A DNA stretch of 64,000 bases from Henckelia pumila (GCF_033568475.1 NC_133123.1:2170001-2234000), one strand, 5' to 3'; shown: positions 1 through 12,213, counted from the stretch's first letter. Numbers and translations are program-made. The notes: a model not told the origin generated them from the sequence alone.

Positions 1-283
1 TATGCCATGTTGTATTGATGATAAAGAAGATGATTAAGGCATTAATTAATTACGGTCACTTTATAAATTCATACGTGTTTTGTCATCGAAAATTAACTAA
101 TGATCTCTCTTCTAAAAAAACAAAGTCTATCTTTATTTAAAGATATCTTAAATTTCACTTAAATGTTCCTCCTTCCATATCAAAATTTTGACCCATATAT
201 TCGACAATTATCGTATTGGCTCCGGGTTTTTTTATATTTAATTTATAAAAAAATTTAAATTGCAAAAATAATTTGAAACAGTG
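1..283. other. AT-rich intergenic sequence
   Basis: No open frame of convincing length or composition is visible here. The sequence is AT-rich and leads directly into the hairpin cluster that follows. Confidence 0.5.
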
Positions 284-402
284 GGTTTTGCACAAGTACT
301 GCAAAACACCCCTGCAATTTTTATTGCAGGTACGCTATTGTTCAGAGCGGACGCTACATTTTGCAGCGTTCGCTCATGCTGGCAGCGAACACTGCCAGCA
401 TG
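284..402. repeat. Cluster of four short hairpins (MITE-like)
   Basis: Four inverted repeats follow one another almost without gap: 285-307 (arms GTTTTGCA/TGCAAAAC), 311-330 (CCTGCAA/TTGCAGG), 346-374 (AGCGGACGCT paired with AGCGTTCGCT) and 375-402 (CATGCTGGCAG/CTGCCAGCATG, a perfect 11-bp stem). The arms are much richer in GC than the surroundings. The last stem shares the word ATGCTGGCAG with a hairpin element near 21.68 kb, suggesting related non-autonomous DNA elements. No target-site duplication was found, so the ends are uncertain. Confidence 0.6.
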
Positions 403-1275
403 TCACATGGGGACTTGCAACTGTTTGTTTTATTTGTTTTTTAATTATATAATTATATAATTAATAATGTTTAATAAAATTATATTTAGTAGTATGATTT
501 TTTTTTTAAATTGTAAATTTCGAATTTGATAATCGGACTAAAAAATTATTAAAAAAACAAAACATAAAATTTACGGTTAAAAAAATTATATTGATTAAAT
601 AAATTTACGATTTAACTTTAATTTTGGTTAGTGGAGTTATATATTTATTTTAATCGTTTGGATTTGTGGAGATCCCTCGGTTACGTGGATAAATCTAGAG
701 TAGTTAATTCAAATCTATTCAAACTGAACTGATCCAAAAATGCTATTACAAAATTTCTCAATCCGAATTCAAGTCGAAACAAAATCCTCTAAAAAATTGT
801 GAACTCGAACCGACTGAAATATATCCGAATTAATTTTCTATGTCTATTCATAAGAACTTGCAAAGATCCAAACGAATTAAAATAAGCCAATAACTCCTCT
901 AACCAATTTTTAATAAAAAAAATAAAATTTATATTAAAAAAACATGATATAAAATAAATTTATCAAAAACAAAATTATATTAAAATAAATTTATCAAAAT
1001 ATGTTGATAACTGATCACAAAAAAATTTATTTAATCAATTGAATTTTTTAACCATAAATTTTAATTCTAATTTTCGAGATGATTTTGTAAAAAAAAAAAT
1101 TTGTATGAAAAATTTAACTTCTTGTTTAGGAACATTTGTTTGTGCGGCACGATGCATAGCTTTGTCTTCGCGAACACCTTTTCAATTTGAGTTGGTTTCT
1201 AGATCAGAGATCGATATATATGCACAATTTCTTTCTTATTTTTAAATCTTCCTTTTATTCTATATATATATATAT

Positions 1276-2958
1276 GGGATAATTTCCAATTTGGTCCCTC
1301 ATTTTATACATCATTCCTGATTTGGTCCTATGTTCTTACATCGACCCAATTTAGTCCTTCGATTTTCGTCGTTTTTCCGCAATTGGTCCATCCATTTAAT
1401 TAAACGTCAAAACGAACGGAATGACCTGCTAAGCCGAGGGACTAAATTAGGCCGATGTAAGAACGGAGGACCAAATCAGAAATGAGGTCTAAAATGAGGG
1501 ACCAAATTGGGAATTATCCCCTCATTCTAGCATTACTTTTGATTAAATGATTTTTTATCAGTTATATTTATAAAAATATTGTTTATCTAAATAAAAATAT
1601 TTTATAATAATTCAACACATATCATATTAATATTATTTTTTAAATTTTAAACACATAATAAAAAGTCTCGTTTATATATAATTAAAATGTAAAAGTTTAA
1701 TTTTAAAAATTTAAAGTATACTTAGTAAAAATAAATAAATATTTGTTAACAAAAATAAAAATTTTACAAAATAAATATTAATGATGACAATATGTTTTAA
1801 ATATACATTTTTTTTTCCGAATGAACTCATCTAGGTTTGTTAATATAATTGAAAAACCTTCATAAATCCAAACAAATTAAAATAAGTCAACAACTGATAT
1901 AACAACTTTGTAATTAAAAAATAAAATTTATAATAAATAAAATAAAAAATAATAAAAATATAATTTTATTTATATTAACCAATATTTTTATAAATATTTA
2001 TATAACTGATAAAAAAATTAGATTTAATGAATCTACTTTTCTTATTTTCGTCTCCTTAATAATTTTTAAAATGAACATCAAAATCGAAATTTAAAATTAA
2101 AATTTATCAATTTTGAGATAAAAAAATCCGCAAAAATATGTTTATAAACTTATATTTTATTTATTATAAATGTGAAATTTTGTTTCTCAAAATTGATAAA
2201 TTTTAATTTTAAATTTTGTTTTTGATGTCCATCAAAAAAATTATTAAGGAGACGAAAATAAAAAATTAAAGTCATTAAATAAAATTTTTTTGATCGGTTA
2301 TATTTATAAAAATATTGTTTAACATAAATAAAAATATCTTTTTATTATTTTTTATGAAGGTTTTTCAATTATATTAACAAACCTAGATGAGTTCATTCGA
2401 AAAATATTTTATGTTTGAAAAAATTTATATTTAAAACATATTGTCATCATTAATATTTATTTTGTAAAATTTTGATTTTTGTTAACAAATATTTATTAAT
2501 TTTTACTAAGTATACTTTAAATTTTTTAAATTAAACTTTCACATTTTAATTATATATAAACGAGAATTTGTATTATGTGTTTAAATTTTAAAAAATAATA
2601 TTAATATGGTATGTGTTGAATTCTTATAAAATATTTTTATTTAGGTAAACAATATTTTTATAAATATAACTGATAAAAAAAATCATTTAGTCAAAAATAA
2701 TGCTAGAATGAGGGGATAATTCCCAATTTGGTCCATCATTTTAGACTTTATTCCTGATTTGGTCCTTCGTTCTTAAATCGACCCAATTTAGTCCTTCGGC
2801 TTCACAGGTCATTCCGTTCGTTTTGACGTTTAATTAAACGGATGGACCAATTGCGAAAAAACGACGAAAATCGAGGGACTAAATTGGGTCGATGTAAGAA
2901 CGGAGGACCAAATCAGAAATAAGGTCTAAAATGAGGGACTAAATTGAGAATTATCCCA
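1276..2958. mobile_element. Foldback element with ~0.8-kb inverted arms
   Basis: The two halves (about 1276-2110 and 2190-2958) are near-perfect reverse complements around an AT-rich centre. Each arm ends in a ~245-bp unit (1276-1520 and 2712-2958) that is itself palindromic, beginning GGGATAATT and ending AATTATCCC, so the structure is a palindrome of palindromes. It is inserted in a (TA)n run, which hides any target-site duplication. No transposase is encoded. The GGGATAATT ends resemble non-autonomous Mutator-like or foldback elements; this family assignment is inference. Confidence 0.8.
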
Positions 2959-3040
2959 TATATATATATATATATATGTATGTGTGTTTGTGTGTGTGAT
3001 TTGAATCACCATACCTTTTTTAATTAAAAATAATCATTGT

Positions 3041-3079
<39 letters not shown>

Positions 3080-3124
3080 GCACAAAATTAACATATCATC
3101 AAAAAGAGTATGATTGACGTTAAC
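2959..3124. repeat. TA/TG microsatellite stretch
   Basis: TA-dinucleotide runs (2959-2980 and about 3048-3076) and a short TG-rich patch (about 2980-2998). No gene is seen. Confidence 0.7.
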
Positions 3125-3432
3125 TTATTTTCTAAAGCATGCTTGTATGAATGTCTTTGTTTAACTTTTTCCGTTGATTCCAAGTTGTACATGAATTTCA
3201 AATTCCTCATGCTCACTTGAAGTCGGTAGATGAGATCTTAGCATATGAGTAATACCCAAATCACGCATCCAACGGTTCTTATTTTCTAAAACATGATTGT
3301 ATGAACGTCTTTGTTTAACTTTTTCCGTTGATTCCAAGTTGTACGTGAATTTCAAATTCCTCATGCTCACTTGAAGTCGGTAGATGAGATCCTAGCATAT
3401 GGATAATACCTAAATCATGTATCCAACGATTC
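3125..3432. repeat. Tandem duplication, 154-bp unit, two copies
   Basis: The segment starting TTATTTTCTAAA at 3125 is repeated from 3279 with about 92-95% identity, a period of 154 bp. The open frame crossing it on the minus strand simply follows the duplication and does not look like a gene. Confidence 0.85.
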
Positions 3433-5097
3433 GTATTTTTACACATAGACGTCATTTTTTACACCCAAGTTAATTAATTATTCTATTACTAAAATACTTA
3501 CATAAAATTATAAATTAATTGTGTATTATTTATCGGTAATCTAAGCACAAATACGTAACGAAAACTTTTAACTAAATTAAATTCATTTTAAATATTTAAC
3601 AAAGGTGGATGCTAAGCTAAGAAATCCCAACCCATCCAAAAGGTTAGTAATATTATCCATTTCTCATTCCGTGTTTCCGTTTCAACCTTCTTTCCCAAGT
3701 TGAAGCAGCATATGTACTTCACTTACATCTGATTATTTCTCAACCTCTGATAATTCCATCGATTAGGTCCACGAATGCCTATTGAAGATACACTCCGAAC
3801 AAAGATGAATGTATAATTAATTCAGCGGTGGAATGCACATGTTTGATTATTTACACTATATTGTACACAGTACATATGTAGAGTATTTGTAAAAAGTCAA
3901 TGTCTTGAGTTGTAGAAAGTCGCATTTGCTCGAATTTATTTTGTTACCTTGAATGTTGTTCGATCAAGTGATGTATAAAATGTCGTCTGAGAGAATTACT
4001 CAATAAACAATGTGGTTGTGTATGTGGCAAATAGCAACATGTGTCACTGATTCAAGAGAAGGCTGAAAATAATTGAAAAAAATACTTAGGAAATTGAAAA
4101 GCAAACTTGGGGAAGCTGCGATATGGAGCAGGTATGGAAAAACCATAAAATTATGTATAAAACCTAAATCTCCGGTATGAAGACATTGGATCACTTGTTG
4201 GGGGATTTTAACATTCATTTATAGTTCAAAATCTTGTTCACTCCAGCTTCAAACGTGCATATTCATGACTTTTATTGATGCTGCCAAGATCTTGTCCAAA
4301 GAAACTAACCAATCTGCATCCCCCAGAACATTGGCACATCAAGAATAAACCGTTGCCAAGATTTTGTTGACTGTTGTAGAGTCGTGTGACATGGACAAAC
4401 TTTGTTGAAATGATTTGTAAACATCTATTAAAGCGTACATGGAATACAAACATGAAAGACCGTCTTTTGAAATCATAAAAGACAATTGCAAATAATTTTC
4501 AATTTCTCAATCAAAAATTAAGTTTGGTCCCAATCAAATTCACTATCATCTGTCAAATTTATCATCAACGTTGTAGTTTAAATCTACTTATATCTAGTTA
4601 TGTCAATGCCAACATGCCACAGATATAGTTTTAGTACCGACACATTTGCAGTACAGACTAGCCGTTGAACAAGGAGGGTTGTTCATGTATCTGTTAGTTC
4701 GATCCTACACTTAGTGCATTGTCCTAAGGCTGGATCAATGGCATACAAGGTGTAAGTCGTATGATGAACAAAAAATTGAGTCGTTGGATTTCGAATAGAG
4801 TAACATCGACACATCCATCCGTGTACTGGACAATGTGGGTCATCATTGTAGGCATTATGTGAACACTTGGACATAGGTTGAAACAAATCGTATTACACGA
4901 CGACCAAATGCATAGTTTCCATGAAATGCCATCAATAAATCGGTAACAGGTTTTATCGATACAAATATCAACATCTCGATTTTTACATTCATATATTCCT
5001 TGTATTAATTCACTTTTTTTTTCTATGCGTTATTTACCTGAAATTAAACAAATAGCAACTATACCCAAACCTGATTCCACCACACCTCACCGATCAA
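3433..5097. other. Intergenic stretch, no recognised gene
   Basis: Several minus-strand frames of 67-72 codons lie at 4000-4886. One (4683-4886) is rich in Cys/His and contains CPVHGWMCRC and GQCTKCRIEL, which look like remnants of a zinc-binding protein. I do not recognise the family, it has no credible exon partners, and I do not call it a gene. Confidence 0.4.
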
Positions 5098-6188
5098 TCA
5101 CATGAGAGAGCAAGATGATGGGTTCTCTTCGCTCAGGTAGTACTCACTTCTGCTATAACCGCGGCAATCTCTGCCGTACCCATATCCGCACCCGTATCCA
5201 CACCGGCAGCCGTAATAGCCTTCAAAAAACGGCCGTGGCGGCGGCGGAACTCCGTAGCCGAATAGACATGGCCCCCCATCATGACCGCCGTAGCATTGGC
5301 TACAGCAAGTCGGAACGGGATAAAGCGGCGGCGGTCCCTGGAACAGTTCCATAGGCGGGTTCGGTAATTTTGGCGGGTCCGGTTTCGGAGCTTCCTTGGG
5401 CTTTTCCACGGGAGGCGGCTCACTTGGTTTGGGCTTCTCAACAACAACAACCACCTTCGGTTTCTCTGGCTGCTTGGGCTTCTCAATGACAACCACTTTG
5501 GGCTTCTCGGGCTCCTTCGGCTTCTCAACCACGACCACTTTGGGTTTCTCGGGCTCCTTGGGTTTCTCAACCACAACTACTTTGGGCTTCTCGGGCTCCT
5601 TGGGCTTCACGGGCTCTTTGGGTTTCTCGGGCGCCTTGGGCTTGGGAGGGTCCTTGATTTCGATGCTTTTAATAACCCGGTGACCCTTACAGCACAATTT
5701 GTCCCGAATTTTCTCCGGATCGCAGCACACCACCGTGATAGTGACCGTGTTTGCTTTCTCATCATATACCTGGTCTCTAATTTCTCTTGTCCCAAAAATT
5801 TTTACATCACAAAATACAACTCAGTTTCCAATCCAAATAATATGCTAATAATAAATATTGAATCATTTGCTTTGAAATATTGTAAGTAATTATTATATAT
5901 GATACACATAAATCAGCATGATGATTCCATGGAATCAAGAAAAGTACTCACGGGGGAATTTGCAGAGGATTTTCTTGATCTTCTTGTAGCAGCATGAACA
6001 CTGAAGATCGACGACCTTGAGCACCATGATAGTCACCTATTTAATTCATTTATGGGAATTAAACGCATACAAATTAAAACTCTTCATCGATCATAGCTTT
6101 TTTCAAAAATCATTAGATAATCAAACGATCATGAAACAGAAACTATCAAAACATGGATTCTTCTTTTTTTTCGTACCTTTTCAGCCAT
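5098..6188 (-). CDS. Heavy metal-associated isoprenylated plant protein (HIPP), proline-rich
   Basis: Three exons can be read on the minus strand: 6188-6177 (MAEK), about 6036-5952 and 5783-5098, giving about 260 residues. Residues 5-70 form one HMA ferredoxin-like fold with the metal site C17-S-C-C20. The phase of the last intron rebuilds QIRDQVYDEK, as expected for this family. A Lys/Pro-rich linker follows with four tandem copies of a KPKEPEKPKVVVV-like unit, then a Tyr/Gly/Cys-rich tail and the terminal CaaX box CSLM, a farnesylation signal. HIPPs are known as metal-binding or scaffold proteins held at membranes by the lipid; several affect pathogen susceptibility (rice Pi21 has the same HMA plus proline-rich layout). 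Which metal it binds is not visible. Exon ends may be off by one base. The long open frames on both strands of the repeat are codon-bias shadows. Confidence 0.9.
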
Positions 6189-8992
6189 GATGAGTGAATG
6201 ATTTTCTTGGAGAGATGAATCTGGCCTGGAATCGACGCAGCAATTGGTAATTATAACAAGTAATTAAAATGAAAGAAACATGAATTGGGGAGACATTGGA
6301 TGGGATCATTAATGTGTTTTAATTAGGAACAAGGAATTAGTGAGAACTTAGTTAGCTGTGACTCACCTATCTTCTTATTACAATTTGACTCTAAATTTCA
6401 TGAAATCATTGAAACATTTAAATACCAAGTCTAAGACGTGACGTAAAGATTTTTTTTTTTTTTTTTCTCTTTTTTTGGCCCCAAATGAAGCTCGTATTTA
6501 TCTAAAGAATATGTATTCTTACGTATTTAGTTCGAACAAATATTATATTGTCCAAATTAAAATATATATCAATATAAGTCAAAATCAAAAGTTTTGATTT
6601 ATAAATAAATCCCCATTTGTTTTTCCTTTTTTTTCGTAACAGCCTGCCACGACTAATTTCCAACCTCTTCCTTTTTCCTTTTTTCTTTTTGTTTTTTTTT
6701 TGACACGGAGTAGCATCCCAACGTTGAAATAATGTTATAACAAATAGATGAAAAATCAAACCAATTTTAACGAACTCAAGGTATATTTCTGAATCTGATC
6801 GAGAACCATCAATAGTTAATTATAGTTGCGTTCGATTTCGAACTCTAATTCAAATCGAATTCTATCCCAAAATTGTCGATTTTTGAAATTAAATTCGATT
6901 TTAGGTCAGGAAGTTTAAGCAGCTGGAACTAGGAATATAACATTATATATATATATATTTATAATATATATGTTTTACATGAACTTCATCATATTTAATC
7001 GAAATGGTGAATTAATTTTAGTCTTTTTTTTAATTATAGAAGTTGGGTTTGGGGGACCCTTGCACGTTGCTTATGAATGGTCATATATTGAGCTGGCTTT
7101 GATAGGCACAACTTACCCTCCTAGCTCCATAAATATATATGTATATTAAAATATTAATGTGGCCAAACCCAAAAAATAAATGTATGGGAGACGGCTATAA
7201 TTTGTTTGGAGTTTCGAATTAAGCAAATATTGCCATTGGTCTTTCGAAAATGACATCTCTTGGCATATTTATTCGATTAATCGACTTGACTCTCTTCAAA
7301 ATCGAATAAGAACCTTTTTCGACAAGAGTCGAGTTTATGATTGATTGTTCATAAATTTTCCAACTCAAAACTAATTTTAATAATATTATTAAAAGTTATT
7401 ATTTTATATTGCATATCTGCTGGTGTTGTTATTACTATATATTATTTATTACACAATACAAATATCGTGGTTCAGTTTATCTTGTGTGACCAGGCACCGA
7501 GAATAATTTAAAGATTAAAGTATCTACGAAGTCAACTCATATCCAATGATTTAAATAATTTCGTAAACAAATACAAGAAAAGGGTTAATGAGATATTATA
7601 TTAAGGATAATATTTAAATCATGTATTTAATAATTTGTATTTTTACATATATTTTTGACGTAACAAATTATGAGACATTAAATCTATTCGGGATAATACT
7701 CTACCCAAGATAAGAATAAAAGCGAGAAGAACTAATTGACTTTGGAACAACATAACTATGCGGTTTAAAAGATTCACAATCAAGCTTCTTATAATTATAA
7801 ATAATTAATTACGTCTAAAAGCGCACTTATTCAACCAATTTAATTGTGTTAATCTAAAACTCACGTAAAGAACGGGATATCCACACGTATTTTTTTTAGC
7901 ATTTTTGTATTTTAAGAAAACATGTAGTTCTTTCCAATGTTATACGTTAAAGAAATATTTGATATTACAGCACGATCAATCCAGGTTAACATATGCGAGA
8001 ATACAAATTCTCGTCAGACACTTTTACGGTTTAATTTTAGGAAATTGATTTTCTATTTGATTTATTCATTAAACCAATTTATTTATTTTTATTGTAAATA
8101 GAGATAAGGTTTAACCAGTCCAACGAATAAAAAATATCTGAAATCATCTCAATAAGAAACTACAAAAAATACTAATTTATAATTATTCAACTTCGAGCTA
8201 GGGAATCCTCGAATTCCCGTGAATTAGAATCCATCTTAAAACAAAAACATCTCACTGTCAGTGGAATAGATGAAATTACCTAGCACGAGCTCCTTTTTAG
8301 AAAATCATCGAAACATTTATTTGCCAGCGAAATATTAATTAATTCATGAGAAAATTCCAAATGTTAATGCTTTTCCATATATATGAGATCCACTAAAAAA
8401 AAATTATGAACTCGGCATATAAAAAGTAATATCCTATTAGATGCATCTTTAGGACAATAACCATGCCCTAAAGATTGAAACGAATTAATTGAATTACCTC
8501 TTTTTATAAAAAAACAAAAACAAAAAAGAGTGATAGATGGCATAATTACATGGGCTATTAAGTTACAGCCAAAAGGCCCATCGGCATTAAATTGTTCTTA
8601 AATAGAATCACCGAACTTTGAAAAGTACGTTTGGACCACAACCAATTCCTTACACGATTGGTTCATTCATACAACCTTTTTTTTGTGCAAAGTGAGCACC
8701 TAATCAACCGCCCCGGACCACATAAAAGCCCAACACCTTTAATCTCGATTTTTTCTTTTTTCTCATTCACATATTATTTTTACTTTTATAATGATTTTTT
8801 TAATTATTTATATAAAATTTTTAATACACATAAATGCAATTTGTCAAAAAAAAAAAACACATAAATGCAATGCTTTAAATTTCATTTAAGGAGGGGCTCA
8901 AAAATCATTTCGTTAAAATTACAAAGTCAAATATTTAATTCTTGCGTTAACTGCACGAAAATAAAAATATGATTCAATGATAAATTTCTCAT
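6189..8992. other. Intergenic spacer upstream of the HIPP gene
   Basis: AT-rich, with poly-T and pyrimidine tracts around 6450-6475 and 6660-6700 and short TA runs near 6940. I see no gene, RNA gene or bounded repeat here. The first few hundred bases presumably carry the HIPP promoter. Confidence 0.5.
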
Positions 8993-9000
8993 TTGATTAA

Positions 9001-9772
9001 AGAGTAAAAATTATTTTGGTACATGAACTATTGATAAAATATCAAATTGGTACACGAACTATTGAAAATGTTTTAATTGATATATGATCAAACTCAAAAG
9101 TCAATTTTGCCCTTTACTTAAATTGTTTTTAAGTTGAATATTGTTATTAAATTGATTAATTGAACCACATACATATTTTTGTCTTTTAAATTATTATATT
9201 AATTATAATTGTAAATATAAATTCATATTTACTAATTACTATACTATAAAAAGAAGATTATATATCATGTATACGAAAAGTATTCAACGTAAAATTTGTA
9301 GATCATAAATGAAAAGACACACACATATATATCATTTTTATTTTGATTAATATAAATAATAATATTATAACATAAATAAACCTAAAAATATCTTTTATTA
9401 TATATTTTTAATATATATTATTTTTGAATATATAATTTATCAATCGTTATATATATATATATATATGTGTGTGTACATGTTTGTATTAATTAATATTTAC
9501 AATGTTTCGTACAATAAGTACGATCCCATGTTTATAATATAAAATTTAAATAAATATAAATTTATGCTTGTAATTGTATTAGTAAAATAATTTTGAAAAA
9601 TAAAATGTGTATCTATTTTAATTTAACAAAAATATTAGACTTTAAAATAATGTAGATAAAGGGTAAAATTGACTTTATGAGTTGATTATGTACCAATTAA
9701 ACCATTTTCAATAATTCACGTATCAATTTGATATTTTACCAATAATTTGTGTAACAAAATGAATTTTACTCT
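9001..9772. mobile_element. Non-autonomous TIR element with 8-bp TSD (hAT-like)
   Basis: About 120 bp at each end are imperfect inverted repeats: AGAGTAAAAATT at the left and AATTTTACTCT at the right. They are flanked by the direct repeat TTGATTAA at 8993-9000 and 9773-9780. The interior is AT-rich and encodes no transposase. An 8-bp duplication is typical of the hAT superfamily, which is the basis for the tentative class. Confidence 0.75.
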
Positions 9773-10027
9773 TTGATTAAATGCTTATTCATCCCCCGGT
9801 ATAGATAACAGAAAACTAAAGCGGAAAAATAATGTAACTATTGATAGTTGAAAAAAAGGGGGAAACTAAATTGAGAAAATGTGATAAAATGAAAGTCTAA
9901 CGGGAGGAGTAACAAGAAAAAATTATGCAAAATAAAGTTGGACAGTTGAAAATCGAGAATTAAATCGAAAAATACGGTAGAATGAGAAGCTAAAATAAGG
10001 TATTATATATTTCCACACACAAATTTA

Positions 10028-11314
10028 GGGAAAAATAGCATTTTAGTCCTGTATGTTGGCTTCATTTTGGTTTTGGTCCTGTATATTGGCTTGTTTTGGA
10101 AAAGATCCTGTAACTTTATTTTTATTTTGGATTTAGTCCTACATGTTGATTGTTTTGGTTTTGGTCCTATAAGTTGAATTAATTTTTTATTTTGGTTCTA
10201 TACAAAGTTATGTTTTGAAAAAAAGTACAGGAATTTGGATTTTTTGGATTTGGTCCTATAAGTTGACTTGTTTTTTTATTTTGGTCATGGAAAAGATACA
10301 GTTTTGACCAAATTAAGCACGGTTAAGTTAGAATAAGCGTCTATGATTTTTATTTTAAAATAATAAATTAAATTTAGAATTTAGAATTTGACTTTCCAAC
10401 TTCACCGCTTAAGCTTTTATAATAAATATTTTGTTATGATTTTATAATTAAATAAATTAGGTTTAAAATTTAGATGTTGACATTCTAATTATTTTTTAAA
10501 ATAATAATTATGTTCTAAAAGGTACAATAACTTGATTTTTTTTTTGTATTTTTCCTCCGTCGCCGAAACTGGAGGGAGCAGCAAAATTTTGCTTATTTGC
10601 AGTGTTCTAAAAAGCACGCTGAAGCGGCGATTAAGCGTGATAAAGTGAAACATACCTAAAAAGCTCTGCTTTCGAGAAAAGCGAAACCATAGTTGAGAAA
10701 GATAAAAAAAATATGTTAGAGTGTTACTTTTTAAAAGAATGAAAGTATGTTTTAAACATATTTTTAGTTTTTTAGTTAATTTTGTTAATTTAGGTTGGAA
10801 CTTATTTATATGATCATTAATAGGTGCTAAGTGGGCGAATACTTAGTGCCAAATAAATAAAAAAATCAAAGTTACACTTGAGAACGATATAAATGAATGT
10901 TTGTTTGTTACTTTTTAAAAGAACAAAAGTATGTTTACATTTAATACATTAAATTAACATATTTTAGATTTTATTAAATTATTTAGATTAAAAAAAGTTT
11001 AAGCGTAAAAAAATATTTTTTTATTAGTTAATTGTAATTATCTCAAACCAATAAGCAGATAAAACATGAAAGAATAAAAAATATTAATTACAAAAATAAT
11101 TAGAGATCAACTTCTAAATTCCAAAACATGATAACATACAGGACGAAAACCGAAAAACAAACCAACTTACAGGACCAAAACCAAAATAATCCAACATATA
11201 GGACTAAATCCAAAAAAAAAAATCGAGTTACAGAATCTTTTTCAAAACAAGCCAACATACAGGACCAAAACCAAAAAGAAGCCAACGTACAGGACCAAAA
11301 TGCTAATTTTTCCC
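10028..11314. mobile_element. Non-autonomous Mutator-like element (MULE) with 9-bp TSD
   Basis: The element begins GGGAAAAATAGC and ends GCTAATTTTTCCC. Its terminal inverted repeats are over 200 bp long (about 10028-10290 and 11110-11314) and are built from repeats of the word TTTTGGTCCTGTA. Exact 9-bp direct repeats ACAAATTTA flank it at 10019-10027 and 11315-11323, the Mutator hallmark. No transposase is present. The interior around 10550-10700 (GTCGCCGAAACTGGAG onward) has a different, GC-richer composition and could be captured DNA, but I cannot name a source. Confidence 0.88.
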
Positions 11315-11375
11315 ACAAATTTATATATGTCTTCTGTTGTTGTATATATGTAATTTTAATATGATTGTAGAGTTT

Positions 11376-11901
11376 AGAGCTGTCAAGAGAGCCAACCCAT
11401 GGCGGGGCGGGCCAATCTACCAAAAACCCACATTTTAGCGGGTCAAGGGTGGGCCAGCCCATCATTCCAGCGAACTGGAAATCCTAAACCCAACCCAAGG
11501 TGTGTTGCGAGTTAAGCGGACCGGCCCACTGGTTAGTGCACTACAAATAAAAATAAATAAATATAATTATAATTAATTATAATTTTATTTCATAAATAAA
11601 TATTAATAGAAATATATTAATAAAAATTTTAATTATTGATTTAATACGTATAAATTTTATATAAAGTAATTAATACAAAAAAAATTCACAACTTTCATTA
11701 AAAAAATACATATATTACAATAAAAATAAAAATAAAATAATAATTCTCCAGGCCCACGGCCAACCCACGCGGGTCGCGGGCCTAAACGGATTGGCCCACC
11801 TAGGCCCACCTTTAGTTGGATTTAAAAAATTTCAATCCAACCCACTTAAATTGTGTTGCGGGCGGGCTGACCCGACGAACCTAACCCAAATTGACGGCTC
11901 T
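11376..11901. mobile_element. TIR element with AGAGCTGTCAA ends (hAT-like MITE)
   Basis: The ends AGAGCTGTCAA (11376-11386) and TTGACGGCTCT (11891-11901) are inverted. They are followed inward by GC-rich, partly complementary blocks full of GGCCCAC/GTGGGCC words around an AT-rich core. Similar ends are widespread in plant non-autonomous hAT elements. I found no clean target-site duplication, so exact ends are provisional. Confidence 0.65.
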
Positions 11902-12117
11902 AATAAACCATAGAGTGAGGAAATCTTTCTTTCGTATTTTAATAAAGTTACCTCAACATTATAGATTTCAAACATTTTCATACACGGATTATAAAAGGAG
12001 TAAAAAGATACATATTTATTTATTTATGTTTTCAATAGCTTTGACGTAACATTTTCTACTCCGTCTACATACATGAAAAGCACGTCTAACAGTAGAGAAG
12101 TAGCCAAAGTAGTCCTA
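11902..12117. other. Spacer between MITEs
   Basis: AT-rich; no gene or bounded repeat recognised. Confidence 0.4.
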
Positions 12118-12213
12118 CACCGGGTGATTTTTATCCGGTGCAGCATCTGCCCTTCATGGAGCATGGGGCCCACACAAGGGCATGGATCCATCGGGTGAAG
12201 AACACCCGATGGA
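12118..12213. repeat. Three consecutive hairpins (MITE-like)
   Basis: Inverted repeats at 12118-12140 (CACCGGGTGA/TATCCGGTG), 12148-12182 (TGCCCTT/AAGGGCA) and 12187-12213 (TCCATCGGGTG/CACCCGATGGA, perfect). The cluster is GC-rich in an AT-rich spacer, as in the hairpin clusters at 0.3 and 21.6 kb. No terminal repeats or target duplication were identified. Confidence 0.6.

Noticed and set aside
284-402. CRISPR-like or rho-independent terminator array
   Set aside because: The organism is a plant; the stems differ in sequence and have no spacers or T-tails of that kind.
4000-4886. Three minus-strand frames of about 70 codons, one Cys-rich
   Set aside because: No start, splice or family signature could be assembled; composition is mixed and no partner exons were found.
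5115-5683. Long plus-strand frames and an alternative minus frame across the HIPP gene
   Set aside because: They are out-of-frame readings of the same GC-rich tandem repeat; only one frame carries the HMA continuation and CaaX end.
10028-11314. 121-codon minus frame full of Trp/Phe/Cys
   Set aside because: It is a translation of the repeated GGTCCTGTA words in the MULE inverted repeat.
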